Positions 5,435-12,259 of a stretch of DNA of 12,277 bases are shown one piece after another (position 1 is the stretch's first letter; every line of letters begins with the position of its first letter). The stretch is from Methanolobus sp. UBA118 (lineage in GTDB: Archaea > Halobacteriota > Methanosarcinia > Methanosarcinales > Methanosarcinaceae), in the NCBI GenBank assembly GCA_002508635.1, contig DACO01000164.1, positions 1 to 12,277 of the forward strand, given 5' to 3'. The position numbers and the translations under genes are program-made. Under the pieces are notes generated by a model that was not told the DNA's origin, did no database searches, and worked only from the letters and a program-made list of their open reading frames with translations.

Positions 5435-7660
5435 ATGTCACAGAAATCTACGATCATTTATACAAAAACCGATGAAGCTCCGGCTTTGGCAACCAGTTCG
5501 CTCCTACCTATTGTACAGGCTTATGTGAAAAACGCCGGAATCACTATGGAAACGAGGGATATCTCCCTGGCGGGAAGAATCATTGCCCAGTTTCCCGAAA
5601 GACTGACGGAGGACCAGAAGATTTCCGATGCCCTTTCCGAATTGGGAGAGATGGTCTTAACTCCGGAAGCCAACATTATCAAATTACCCAATATCAGCGC
5701 TTCAGTTCCCCAGATAAAAGCGACAGTCGCAGAACTCCAGGCTAAAGGGTATGATCTGCCCGATTATCCCGAAAATCCTTCCAATGATGAAGAAAAGGCG
5801 ATCAAAGCGAAATTCGATATTGCCAAAGGCAGTGCTGTTAACCCGGTACTTAGAGAAGGGAATTCTGACCGCAGAGTTCCTAAAGCTGTAAAAAATTATG
5901 CGAAAAAACATCCTCATTCCATGGGGGAATGGAAGTCCGATTCCAGATCCCATGTAGCCAGCATGGCTGAGGGAGATTTTTACGGCAGTGAAAAATCTGT
6001 TGAAATTGAAGAGGCTAGCAATTACAGAATTATCTTTACGGATGACGCTGGTAATAAAACAATATTAAAAGACAAAGCCCCTCTTCAGACCGGAGAGATC
6101 ATTGATGCATCTGTTATGAACAAAAAAGCGCTTCAGGCATTTCTGGCTGAACAGATAGAAGATGCCAGAGCTAAAGATGTCTTATTCTCCGTTCATTTGA
6201 AAGCGACAATGATGAAAGTTTCCGACCCTATTATCTTCGGTCATGTGGTTAAGGTCTTCTTTAAAGACATATTTGATAAATATGGTGATCTGCTTTCGGA
6301 ATTGGGTGTAGATCCCAACAACGGACTGGGGGATCTCTATGCAAAGATCCGGAATCTGCCTGAAGACAAACAGGACGCAATCAAAGCAGATATAGAAGCT
6401 GTGTATACAAAAAGACCGGCATTGGCTATGGTTAACTCCGATAAGGGAATTACCAATCTCCATGTTCCCAGCGATGTTATCATCGATGCTTCCATGCCTG
6501 CAGCAATCCGTTCATCAGGCTGCATGTGGGGACCGGAAGGGAAACTGAAAGATATGAAAGCCGTAATTCCGGACCGCTCTTATTCGGGAGTGTATCAGGA
6601 AACTATTGAGTTCTGTCAAAAACACGGTGCCTTTGATCCATCAAAAATGGGAAGCGTTTCAAATGTGGGGCTTATGGCGCAAAAAGCTGAAGAATATGGC
6701 TCACATGACAAGACCTTTGAGATGACTGGTACAGGAAAAGTTCAGGTTATCGATGACAACAGTAATGTACTTATTGAACAGCCGGTAGAGGAAGGAGATA
6801 TCTTCCGCATGTGTCAGGCGAAAGACGCACCAATTCAGGACTGGATCAAGCTGGCCGTGAGAAGAGCCAGAGAGACAGGCGATCCTGCAGTCTTCTGGCT
6901 CGATGAGAAAAGAGCTCACGACTTACAGCTCATTAAAAAGGTGAACAAATACCTGAAAGATCATGATACTGATGGCTTGGAACTATTGATTAAATCCCCT
7001 GTTGAAGCGACCAGGTTTTCATTGGAGAGAATTAAAGAGGGCAAAGATACGATTTCTGTGACTGGAAATGTTTTGAGAGATTATCTGACAGACCTCTTCC
7101 CCATTCTGGAAGTGGGAACCAGTGCGAAAATGCTATCAATCGTTCCCCTGATGAATGGTGGTGGACTTTTCGAGACAGGTGCCGGCGGTTCGGCACCCAA
7201 ACACGTACAGCAATTTGAATCGGAAGGTCACCTGCGATGGGACTCCCTGGGAGAATTCCTGGCCTTAGCTGCTTCTCTGGAGCATCTGGGCAACAGTTAT
7301 GATAATCCTAAAGCTCTGGTTCTAGCAGAAACATTGGATAAAGCGACAGAGCTGGTTCTGGAAAACGGAAAATCACCTTCCAGAAAAGTGAATGAGATCG
7401 ATAACAGAGGATCTCATTTTTATCTGGCAATGTATTGGGCTCAGGCTCTGGCTGATCAGGAGAAAGATCCCGAATTAAAAGCGATTTTTGAACCTGTAGC
7501 TAAATCTCTGATGGAAAATGAAGAGAAGATTGCCAATGAGTTGTTAGAAGCTCAGGGCAACGCTGTGGATATCAAAGGATACTATGCTCCGGATGAGGAG
7601 TTGAGATCCCGGGCCATGAGACCCAGTGCGACTTTGAATGGGATTATCGATTCTATTTAA
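5435..7660 (+). CDS. icd: Monomeric NADP-dependent isocitrate dehydrogenase (IDH-II)
   Basis: A 741-residue enzyme converting isocitrate + NADP+ to 2-oxoglutarate + CO2 + NADPH (EC 1.1.1.42), of the large monomeric type. Judged against the Azotobacter vinelandii structure, the active site is complete with a +1 offset. Isocitrate ligands are S133, N136 and R140 (GSAVNPVLREGNSDRR), R146, K256, Y421 and R548. Metal ligands are D351, D549 and D553 (NVLRDYLTDLFPILE). The NADP 2'-phosphate site is H590, R601 and R650. Length is normal and nothing is missing. The monomeric class is mainly bacterial, whereas archaeal IDHs are usually homodimers, so gene transfer is likely. Its own Shine-Dalgarno, AGA-rich codon use and a bacterial-style terminator fit this. 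It probably makes 2-oxoglutarate and NADPH for glutamate synthesis; the synthase at 8204-9547 may feed the same branch. Confidence 0.96.
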   Translation: MSQKSTIIYTKTDEAPALATSSLLPIVQAYVKNAGITMETRDISLAGRIIAQFPERLTEDQKISDALSELGEMVLTPEANIIKLPNISASVPQIKATVAELQAKGYDLPDYPENPSNDEEKAIKAKFDIAKGSAVNPVLREGNSDRRVPKAVKNYAKKHPHSMGEWKSDSRSHVASMAEGDFYGSEKSVEIEEASNYRIIFTDDAGNKTILKDKAPLQTGEIIDASVMNKKALQAFLAEQIEDARAKDVLFSVHLKATMMKVSDPIIFGHVVKVFFKDIFDKYGDLLSELGVDPNNGLGDLYAKIRNLPEDKQDAIKADIEAVYTKRPALAMVNSDKGITNLHVPSDVIIDASMPAAIRSSGCMWGPEGKLKDMKAVIPDRSYSGVYQETIEFCQKHGAFDPSKMGSVSNVGLMAQKAEEYGSHDKTFEMTGTGKVQVIDDNSNVLIEQPVEEGDIFRMCQAKDAPIQDWIKLAVRRARETGDPAVFWLDEKRAHDLQLIKKVNKYLKDHDTDGLELLIKSPVEATRFSLERIKEGKDTISVTGNVLRDYLTDLFPILEVGTSAKMLSIVPLMNGGGLFETGAGGSAPKHVQQFESEGHLRWDSLGEFLALAASLEHLGNSYDNPKALVLAETLDKATELVLENGKSPSRKVNEIDNRGSHFYLAMYWAQALADQEKDPELKAIFEPVAKSLMENEEKIANELLEAQGNAVDIKGYYAPDEELRSRAMRPSATLNGIIDSI

Positions 7661-7680
7661 TTTTATTATGGAAACGAAGC

Positions 7681-7709
7681 TGGGATGAAATAATCCCATC
7701 TATTTTTCT
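7681..7709 (+). terminator. Intrinsic-type terminator of icd
   Basis: TGGGAT (7681-7686) and ATCCCA (7693-7698) form a 6-bp stem with a 6-nt loop, followed by TCTATTTTTCT. It lies about 20 nt after the icd stop and resembles a bacterial rho-independent terminator. Confidence 0.6.
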
Positions 7710-7795
7710 TTATTCTTTTTCCTGCATCGATTTTAACTGAATCTACGATATTGCTTTACCGACCGGACTGCAGAATCACTTAATCCCCGGACATA

Positions 7796-7840
7796 TCCCC
7801 AAACTTTTTAATAGATGGCTCTGCTAATCTATATTGGGGA
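7796..7840. repeat. Nested inverted repeat upstream of the YegP-like gene
   Basis: An outer pair TCCCCAA (7796-7802) / TTGGGGA (7834-7840) encloses an inner pair ATAGAT (7811-7816) / ATCTAT (7827-7832) around a 10-nt loop. The extra left-hand bases ACTTTTTA form an asymmetric bulge. ATCCCC also occurs as a direct repeat at 7783-7788 and 7795-7800. The structure overlaps both candidate TATA boxes, so it could be an operator; an RNA hairpin needs a start further upstream. Confidence 0.5.
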
Positions 7841-7892
7841 CTAATACAGGGAGTAGATAGCTTACCTGTTTTACATAAGGAGAGTGTATTAT

Positions 7893-8090
7893 ATGCCAAA
7901 ATTTGAAATGTTCAAGGACAAGAGCGATAAGTACAGATTCAGGTTGAAGGCTCCGAACGGGGAGATCATTGCAGTCAGCCAGGCCTATGCAAGTAAGGCA
8001 GGTTGTATGAAAGGTATCGAATCCGTAAAGAACAACGCTCCGATCGCGGATGTTATAGAAATTGACGAGCCTGAAGATCATGCAAGCTGA
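7893..8090 (+). CDS. YegP-like DUF1508/UPF0339 protein, single repeat
   Basis: A 65-residue protein consisting of one DUF1508 (YegP) unit: KFEMFKDKSDKYRFRLKAPNG, then an SQAYASKAGCMKGIESVKNNA stretch and a short acidic tail ending PEDHAS. Bacterial YegP usually carries two such units in about 110 residues, while single-unit forms are common in archaea. The fold is a small beta-rich domain; its biochemical role is unknown. AAGGAG (7877-7882) lies 10 nt before the ATG at 7893. The in-frame GTG at 7884 would have only 1 nt of spacing and is rejected. The gene ends in a convergent region with the synthase on the opposite strand. Confidence 0.9.
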   Translation: MPKFEMFKDKSDKYRFRLKAPNGEIIAVSQAYASKAGCMKGIESVKNNAPIADVIEIDEPEDHAS

Positions 8091-8124
8091 TACGTCTCAG
8101 AATATCTTTCTCTAAAAATAGGTG

Positions 8125-8195
8125 ATGGCGGAGATCCCGCCATACAATTCTGCTGTGTATTTCCAGCCAGCAGATAATATATTAAAAATAAATCA
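8125..8195. terminator. Convergent terminator region between the YegP-like gene and the synthase
   Basis: A perfect GC-rich hairpin, ATGGCGG-AGATC-CCGCCAT (8125-8143), lies 35 nt after the YegP-like stop and can form on either strand. A second pair, CTGCTG (8150-8155) / CAGCAG (8168-8173), follows. For the synthase transcript (minus), the T-rich stretch TTTATTTTTAATATATT (about 8178-8195) just after its stop is the likelier termination signal. The GC-rich hairpin has no T run directly after it on the plus strand. Confidence 0.45.
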
Positions 8196-8203
8196 TTTGT
8201 TGT

Positions 8204-9547
8204 TCAGTCTATGGTATCATGCATGCGTGGCTTGATGCCGGGAGTGGCTTCAGAGCTGACCTCTTTATCGCCGTCCTCATCACGATACATTTCTTTTCTG
8301 ACCATGGGGTTGAACATGAAGTATTTTTTGACGTATCCCAGGATTTCCTCATCGGAAATGCATGAAACCCTTTTGTCCTCATTGTAGAGCTTCTGGATAT
8401 CGGCCTGTATGGAACGCAGACGCTTATCATTCTTCTCTATCTCGATGTTCACATCCATGAGCTCATTGAGGGCTTCCTGGACCTTGAACCTGAGAACCTC
8501 AATACCTGACGAATCACCCACAAGGAAGTTCCTCTTTCCTCCAACGATCTCAGGTGGATATGGTTCGTAGGTGAACGGATTCTTGATAACGCCTGCTGTG
8601 TGGATCCCTGACTCATGGGCAAAGACGTTGTTACCGATAACAGACTTGTTCCTTGGTATTCTGATACCGATCTCCTTCTCCATGTACCGGGAGAACTCGG
8701 CAACACAGTCAAGGTTATACTTGTCGAATCCTTCGATACGCCTCTTCAGGAAAAGAAGCAGCTTTTCCATTTCTGCATTACCTGACCTTTCCCCAATCCC
8801 GAGGAAAGTGACATTCGACCAGTTGGCACCATGCCAGTAGCCTGCAAGAGAGTTCGGAACCGCAAGACCAAAATCGTCATGGCAGTGGGTCTCGATGTTC
8901 TTGACATTGATCTTTTCCTTGAGGTGCCTGACAATGGTGGGTATGCCGTAAGGTTCATCCACTCCTGTGAAAGGTACACCGTAACCGATTGTATCACAGA
9001 TACGTATCGTACAGTCAGGATCGATGTCTATGATCTTCTCGATAAGGGGGAAGACGAAATTATAGTTGTCAGCACGGGTCATGTCCTCAATGTGTGCTCT
9101 TGTCCTGAGTCCATGGTCAACAGCGTACTGAAGTGCTTCCAGATACTTCTCTTCAGCCGCCTCACGACTTGGCAGACCCATCTTGTCAAAGATATGCGGA
9201 TCTGACACTGACATGAGAATACCTGTTTCCTCAATACCGTCAACATCCAGGACCATGTCTATGTCTGCAGGATTTGCACGGGCCCAGCCTGTAATCTCCG
9301 GGAACTCGTATCCCATGTCCTGCATCAGACTGATGGCTTTTCTATCCCTTTCGTTGTAGACGAATGTCTCCAGCTTTTCAATGCCTATTCTGTGCAGATA
9401 TTCGTATATCTTCACTTTGTGATGACTTCTCACAACGATACCTGGCATCTGGGCACCATCACGTATCGTACTGTCACTGATTGACACTTCCTGCCCATAT
9501 GGCAATTTTATCTTCGGAAGGTCATCATAGTCCCTGTATGTTTTCAT
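8204..9547 (-). CDS. LeuA-superfamily acyltransferase; candidate Re-citrate synthase or homocitrate synthase-like
   Basis: A 447-residue member of the isopropylmalate/homocitrate/citramalate synthase family (HMGL-like TIM barrel), condensing acetyl-CoA with a 2-oxoacid. Barrel motifs are present: DSTIRDGAQMPG (25-36, with R29 and metal ligand D30), the metal-binding pair H221-x-H223 in THCHDDFGLAVPNS, GIGERSGNAEME (250-260), and FAHESGIHTAG (H311, H316). The usual Glu of DGEQ is Ala32. There is no long LeuA regulatory domain, but a C-terminal stretch of about 100 residues follows, so the protein is longer than AksA-type homocitrate synthases (~390). Length and the divergent motif recall the Re-citrate synthase described from Clostridium kluyveri (~450 residues). 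With icd nearby, citrate formation for 2-oxoglutarate synthesis is attractive, but the oxoacid cannot be fixed by eye. AAAGGAGG lies 6 nt before the ATG. Confidence 0.88.
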   Translation of the reverse strand: MKTYRDYDDLPKIKLPYGQEVSISDSTIRDGAQMPGIVVRSHHKVKIYEYLHRIGIEKLETFVYNERDRKAISLMQDMGYEFPEITGWARANPADIDMVLDVDGIEETGILMSVSDPHIFDKMGLPSREAAEEKYLEALQYAVDHGLRTRAHIEDMTRADNYNFVFPLIEKIIDIDPDCTIRICDTIGYGVPFTGVDEPYGIPTIVRHLKEKINVKNIETHCHDDFGLAVPNSLAGYWHGANWSNVTFLGIGERSGNAEMEKLLLFLKRRIEGFDKYNLDCVAEFSRYMEKEIGIRIPRNKSVIGNNVFAHESGIHTAGVIKNPFTYEPYPPEIVGGKRNFLVGDSSGIEVLRFKVQEALNELMDVNIEIEKNDKRLRSIQADIQKLYNEDKRVSCISDEEILGYVKKYFMFNPMVRKEMYRDEDGDKEVSSEATPGIKPRMHDTID

Positions 9548-9805
9548 TCTGTTCCTCCTTTAAGAGCAAGCTGTCCGATATTCCCGGTAAAACTGACTTC
9601 TTTAGAAATGGCAGGATGATCTTTTTTCCATCCGGATAACGAGCGTTTCAACTCCGGGTAAACGTGCGTTATTAAATAACTAGCAGACTGTATTAAATGA
9701 CCTAATCCTTAAAATGCTTTTCTTCTTTCTTCTTTCAATAATGGTATCTGTTGCAGTGCCTGAATAACCTTAAATTCTTAATACTTTCAGGGATTACATG
9801 GTGTT
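9548..9805. promoter_or_regulatory. Divergent control region, synthase / HTH-ACT regulator
   Basis: This 258-base spacer carries both promoters. For the synthase (minus), GTTATTTAATAAC (9668-9680) is the best TATA candidate, giving a transcript start near 9647 and a leader of about 100 nt ending in AAAGGAGG. For the regulator (plus), an AT-rich TTAAATTCTTAATA (about 9771-9784) is placed for a start at or just before the ATG at 9806, so it may be leaderless. The palindromes at 9637-9680 lie at the synthase promoter. No coding frame is evident. Confidence 0.5.
9637..9680. promoter_or_regulatory. Putative operator: two AACGNGCGTT palindromes plus GTTATTAAATAAC
   Basis: AACGAGCGTT (9638-9647) and AACGTGCGTT (9661-9670) are near-perfect palindromes with starts 23 bp apart. 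They sit within a larger imperfect inverted repeat whose 13-nt arms match at 11 positions. The perfect palindrome GTTATTAAATAAC (9668-9680) overlaps the right-hand copy and the likely TATA box of the synthase gene. Sites between TATA and transcript start are typical for archaeal repressors. The binding protein is not known. Confidence 0.5.
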
Positions 9806-10309
9806 ATGTGGAGTATACTACTCAATAAATTTGAAAAACATCCCGCACAACAGAAAGTCCTGCGACTCCTGTTCGAGCGCGGCTTCCAGGTCAACGATGA
9901 AGGAAAGGTAATATCAGGTTCCATCGAGATCGCCCATACACAGCTCGCAAGGGAGGCGGGCGTTGACAGGCGTGTTGTGGACTCGACAACAGAGACAATA
10001 TTATCCGATGAACTCCTGCGCAAGATCTTCCAGAACGTAAGATCGATCCCCTTCCTGCGTGATGTAGCTCCTTTACTGGGTCTGGGTGTCATCATAATCA
10101 CACCGGATGATGCGGTAAATAAAGGCATCATCGCAGAGGTATCCACAGTCATCGCGCATCATGATATAAGCATCAGGCAGGCGGTCTCTGATGACCCGTT
10201 CTTCACCACGGAGCCAAAACTGACGATAATCACTGACACAAAGGTTCCTGGTAGCATTGTTGAGGAACTCCTGGCTCTCAGAACAGTCAGAGGCGTAAGT
10301 ATCTATTAA
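9806..10309 (+). CDS. HTH-ACT predicted regulator of amino-acid metabolism (COG2150-like)
   Basis: A 167-residue two-domain protein. Residues about 14-75 form a winged-helix-like DNA-binding part (QQKVLRLLFERGF, then TQLAREAGVDRRVVDSTTETI as the helix-turn-helix). Residues about 92-167 form an ACT domain (GLGVIIITPDDAVNKGIIAEV, HHDISIRQAVSDD, LTIITDTKVPGSIVEELLAL). ACT domains bind amino acids at dimer interfaces, and this archaeal family is annotated as a predicted regulator of amino-acid metabolism. It diverges from the synthase gene, and the palindromes in the shared spacer are natural candidate sites. Its ligand is unknown; glutamate or lysine-related compounds would fit the neighbour but are guesses. 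Its stop codon directly abuts the stop of the convergent reductase gene, leaving no spacer. Confidence 0.88.
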   Translation: MWSILLNKFEKHPAQQKVLRLLFERGFQVNDEGKVISGSIEIAHTQLAREAGVDRRVVDSTTETILSDELLRKIFQNVRSIPFLRDVAPLLGLGVIIITPDDAVNKGIIAEVSTVIAHHDISIRQAVSDDPFFTTEPKLTIITDTKVPGSIVEELLALRTVRGVSIY

Positions 10310-11518
10310 TCAGAGAACAGCCTTTGCAAAGGCACTGAAAACTCCCAGAAGGTGTCTGGAGTTTGATGGTCTTAACAGTTTTTTTATGACTATTGAAGGA
10401 TGGTCCATATCACCGTACTCGGTAATGGTCTCAAGTATTGATTCTTTGTTCATGGAAGCTATAAGCTCATCCATCTTTTCATCTTCAAGTCCTGCGATAA
10501 AATTATGGATATTCATCCCGATCGCAAGTTCCTTGCCAAGTTTCTCTCTCCACCTGCGGTCATACTCTGAAAGCCTCTGTGCGGAATTATCATCCTCCAG
10601 TGCAGCCTTTGCAGCAAGCTCTCCTGCTATTTTGGCACACGCGGCACCTGTATAGACTCCTCCGCCGGAAGTTGGCTTGACCTGTCCCGCAGCATCTCCC
10701 ACAATAAGAGTACCTTCTGCATAGGTCTTTTCAAGCGGTCCGATGGGTATTCCTCCAGTTACCAGGTCCAGATGTCCTCCGCCGTAATTTGAGGAAATAT
10801 GGGGGTTGTTTTTCAGCATTCTGTCAAGGCAGGTCAGAACACTTTCATCTGTATTGCTGTCCATTGCCAGCCCTATGCGGGATATTTTATCATCTACAGG
10901 TACAGCCCAGCCAAAGAAACCAGGTGCCTGTGAGCCGACGAAGAGTTCTACAAAGTCCGTATCAGGTGAGTTGTAAGGGGCTTCTATCTGTACTCCCGGA
11001 AGTATCTTTTTAACACTCCCGAGTCCCGCCATCCTTGCAATACGGCTGCGTACACCATCGGCACCGATGATCACCCCAGCTTTTATCTCTCTACTCTGAC
11101 CGTTCTCAACAACGGATAATCTCTGGACACCGTCTGCGTACTCCAGCCCCGTGGCTCTTGTATTGAGCCTCAGCTCAACGCCGCTTTGAAGTGCCATGGA
11201 TGCCAGGGTCCTGTCAAAGTTCTTTCTTGAGACCACATATGCCTTTGTCTCTTTACCATCGATGGGAAGGCTCTCCCCGTTCATGGGATGAACGAAAGCA
11301 CCACGCACACTGTTCAGGACGAATCTGTCAGACGGACTTACATCACATTCTGCTACCGCCCGTGTGCTCAGCAGTCCCGTACATCCCACTGGTGAACCTA
11401 CGGATGCATGATCTTCTACCATCAGCACACTTGCACCGTTTCTGGCAGCATATCTTGCTGCCGTGGAACCCACAGGCCCGGCTCCGACTACGATGACATC
11501 ATAATCCGTGTTCTTCAT
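10310..11518 (-). CDS. Geranylgeranyl reductase family flavoprotein
   Basis: A 402-residue FAD enzyme of the archaeal geranylgeranyl reductase family, members of which saturate the isoprenoid chains of membrane ether lipids or other polyprenyl compounds. Visible motifs are the Rossmann GAGPVG (12-17) with acidic E35, SPVGCTGLLS (42-51, with conserved C46), IGADGVRSRIARMAG (151-165), and the second FAD motif LIVGDAAGQVKPTSGGGVYTGA (271-292). The lipid-tunnel motif PxxYxWxFP appears as PGFFGWAVP (199-207), with Phe for Tyr and Val for Phe. Methanogens often carry several paralogues, so the exact substrate is uncertain. GGAGGGG precedes the ATG by a few bases. The start overlaps the 3' end of the HAD gene by 20 nt, so the two are translated from one message. 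It is peripheral or membrane-associated; no signal peptide is seen. Confidence 0.93.
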   Translation of the reverse strand: MKNTDYDVIVVGAGPVGSTAARYAARNGASVLMVEDHASVGSPVGCTGLLSTRAVAECDVSPSDRFVLNSVRGAFVHPMNGESLPIDGKETKAYVVSRKNFDRTLASMALQSGVELRLNTRATGLEYADGVQRLSVVENGQSREIKAGVIIGADGVRSRIARMAGLGSVKKILPGVQIEAPYNSPDTDFVELFVGSQAPGFFGWAVPVDDKISRIGLAMDSNTDESVLTCLDRMLKNNPHISSNYGGGHLDLVTGGIPIGPLEKTYAEGTLIVGDAAGQVKPTSGGGVYTGAACAKIAGELAAKAALEDDNSAQRLSEYDRRWREKLGKELAIGMNIHNFIAGLEDEKMDELIASMNKESILETITEYGDMDHPSIVIKKLLRPSNSRHLLGVFSAFAKAVL

Positions 11519-12227
11519 TTTCCCCTCCGTCTCTTATAAGCTCAAGAATATCGCTGAAGTTATTGAGCACGTGATCCGGCTTTTCCTCAATATTATCCCT
11601 GTCCCTGGCGGGGTTCCTGTCCCCATAGATCGCATATGCTGTCAGCATTCCCAGACGTCTGGAAGGTGCGATGTCCCTCCTCAGACTGTCTCCTACAAAC
11701 AGTGTTTCACTGGCTTTGAGTTTCATGGAATCAAGGGCGTAGGTGAACGCCCTGTGTGAAGGTTTTTTAGATCCGGTGATATCGAAGGTGAAGAGCGAAT
11801 CAAAGTGATCGTAAAGCCTGACCTTCTCCAGTCTTGCCATGGCGTTCTTCATTTCCGCATCCGTAAGTATCCCCAGCATGATGTCCATCGACCTGAGCTT
11901 CGTTATGGTGTTCCTGACGCCGGGGTATAGTCTCACAGAACGTACCTTTTCTTTTTCATATATGCTGCAACATTCAAGAAAACGGTTTTCGGAAAAAAGA
12001 CCGTTGTCTTTCATATAATCACTTATGTTCTCGGTACTCTCAAACCCATGTACGCCCCTACGGAAATAACTGAAGAGTTCATGTCCGTCTCCATTGCCCA
12101 GATGATTAGCAATAGCCGTACAGGCAGATATCTTTGCCTCCACAAAATCAAAGAGGGTGTTATCCATATCAAAGATAATTCCCCTGATATTGTTCTTATG
12201 CACCGGATACTGTCTGTCTTCAAACAT
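11499..12227 (-). CDS. HAD-superfamily hydrolase (subfamily IA, phosphatase-like)
   Basis: A 242-residue haloacid-dehalogenase-type phosphatase. All four motifs are in place: DMDNTLFD (20-27; nucleophile D20, acid/base D22), ILTDA (120-124; T122), the lysine of GSKKPSHRAF (K155), and FVGDSLRRDI (177-186; D180, D185). Residues about 30-95 form the helical cap of subfamily I, which sets substrate choice, and it contains no recognisable specificity signature. The substrate may be a sugar phosphate, phosphoglycolate, glyceraldehyde 3-phosphate or similar. GGGTG precedes the ATG by a few bases. It is the first gene of a two-gene unit with the geranylgeranyl reductase (20-nt overlap). Whether it acts on an isoprenoid or glycerol-phosphate intermediate is speculation. 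Confidence 0.92.
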   Translation of the reverse strand: MFEDRQYPVHKNNIRGIIFDMDNTLFDFVEAKISACTAIANHLGNGDGHELFSYFRRGVHGFESTENISDYMKDNGLFSENRFLECCSIYEKEKVRSVRLYPGVRNTITKLRSMDIMLGILTDAEMKNAMARLEKVRLYDHFDSLFTFDITGSKKPSHRAFTYALDSMKLKASETLFVGDSLRRDIAPSRRLGMLTAYAIYGDRNPARDRDNIEEKPDHVLNNFSDILELIRDGGENEEHGL

Positions 12228-12259
12228 CCTTTCACCCTGTTCGTGGAGAATAGTTTCTG

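Larger units (their letters stand above)
7661..7892 (+). promoter_or_regulatory. Spacer between icd and the YegP-like gene: terminator, nested inverted repeats, promoter
   Basis: This 232-base spacer holds a hairpin terminator for icd (7681-7709) and a nested inverted repeat at 7796-7840. It also holds two possible TATA boxes, TTTTTAATA (about 7804-7812) and AATCTATATT (about 7826-7835), and a small inverted pair ACAGG/CCTGT (7847-7851 and 7865-7869). AAGGAG (7877-7882) is the ribosome-binding site of the downstream gene. No further coding frame is convincing. Confidence 0.45.

Noticed and set aside
5301..5528. A 75-codon frame running into the start of icd
   Set aside because: No family resemblance; it overlaps the icd start in another frame and has no ribosome-binding site.
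7884..7892. GTG start of the YegP-like gene
   Set aside because: Only 1 nt separates it from AAGGAG; the ATG at 7893 has workable spacing and matches the family start.
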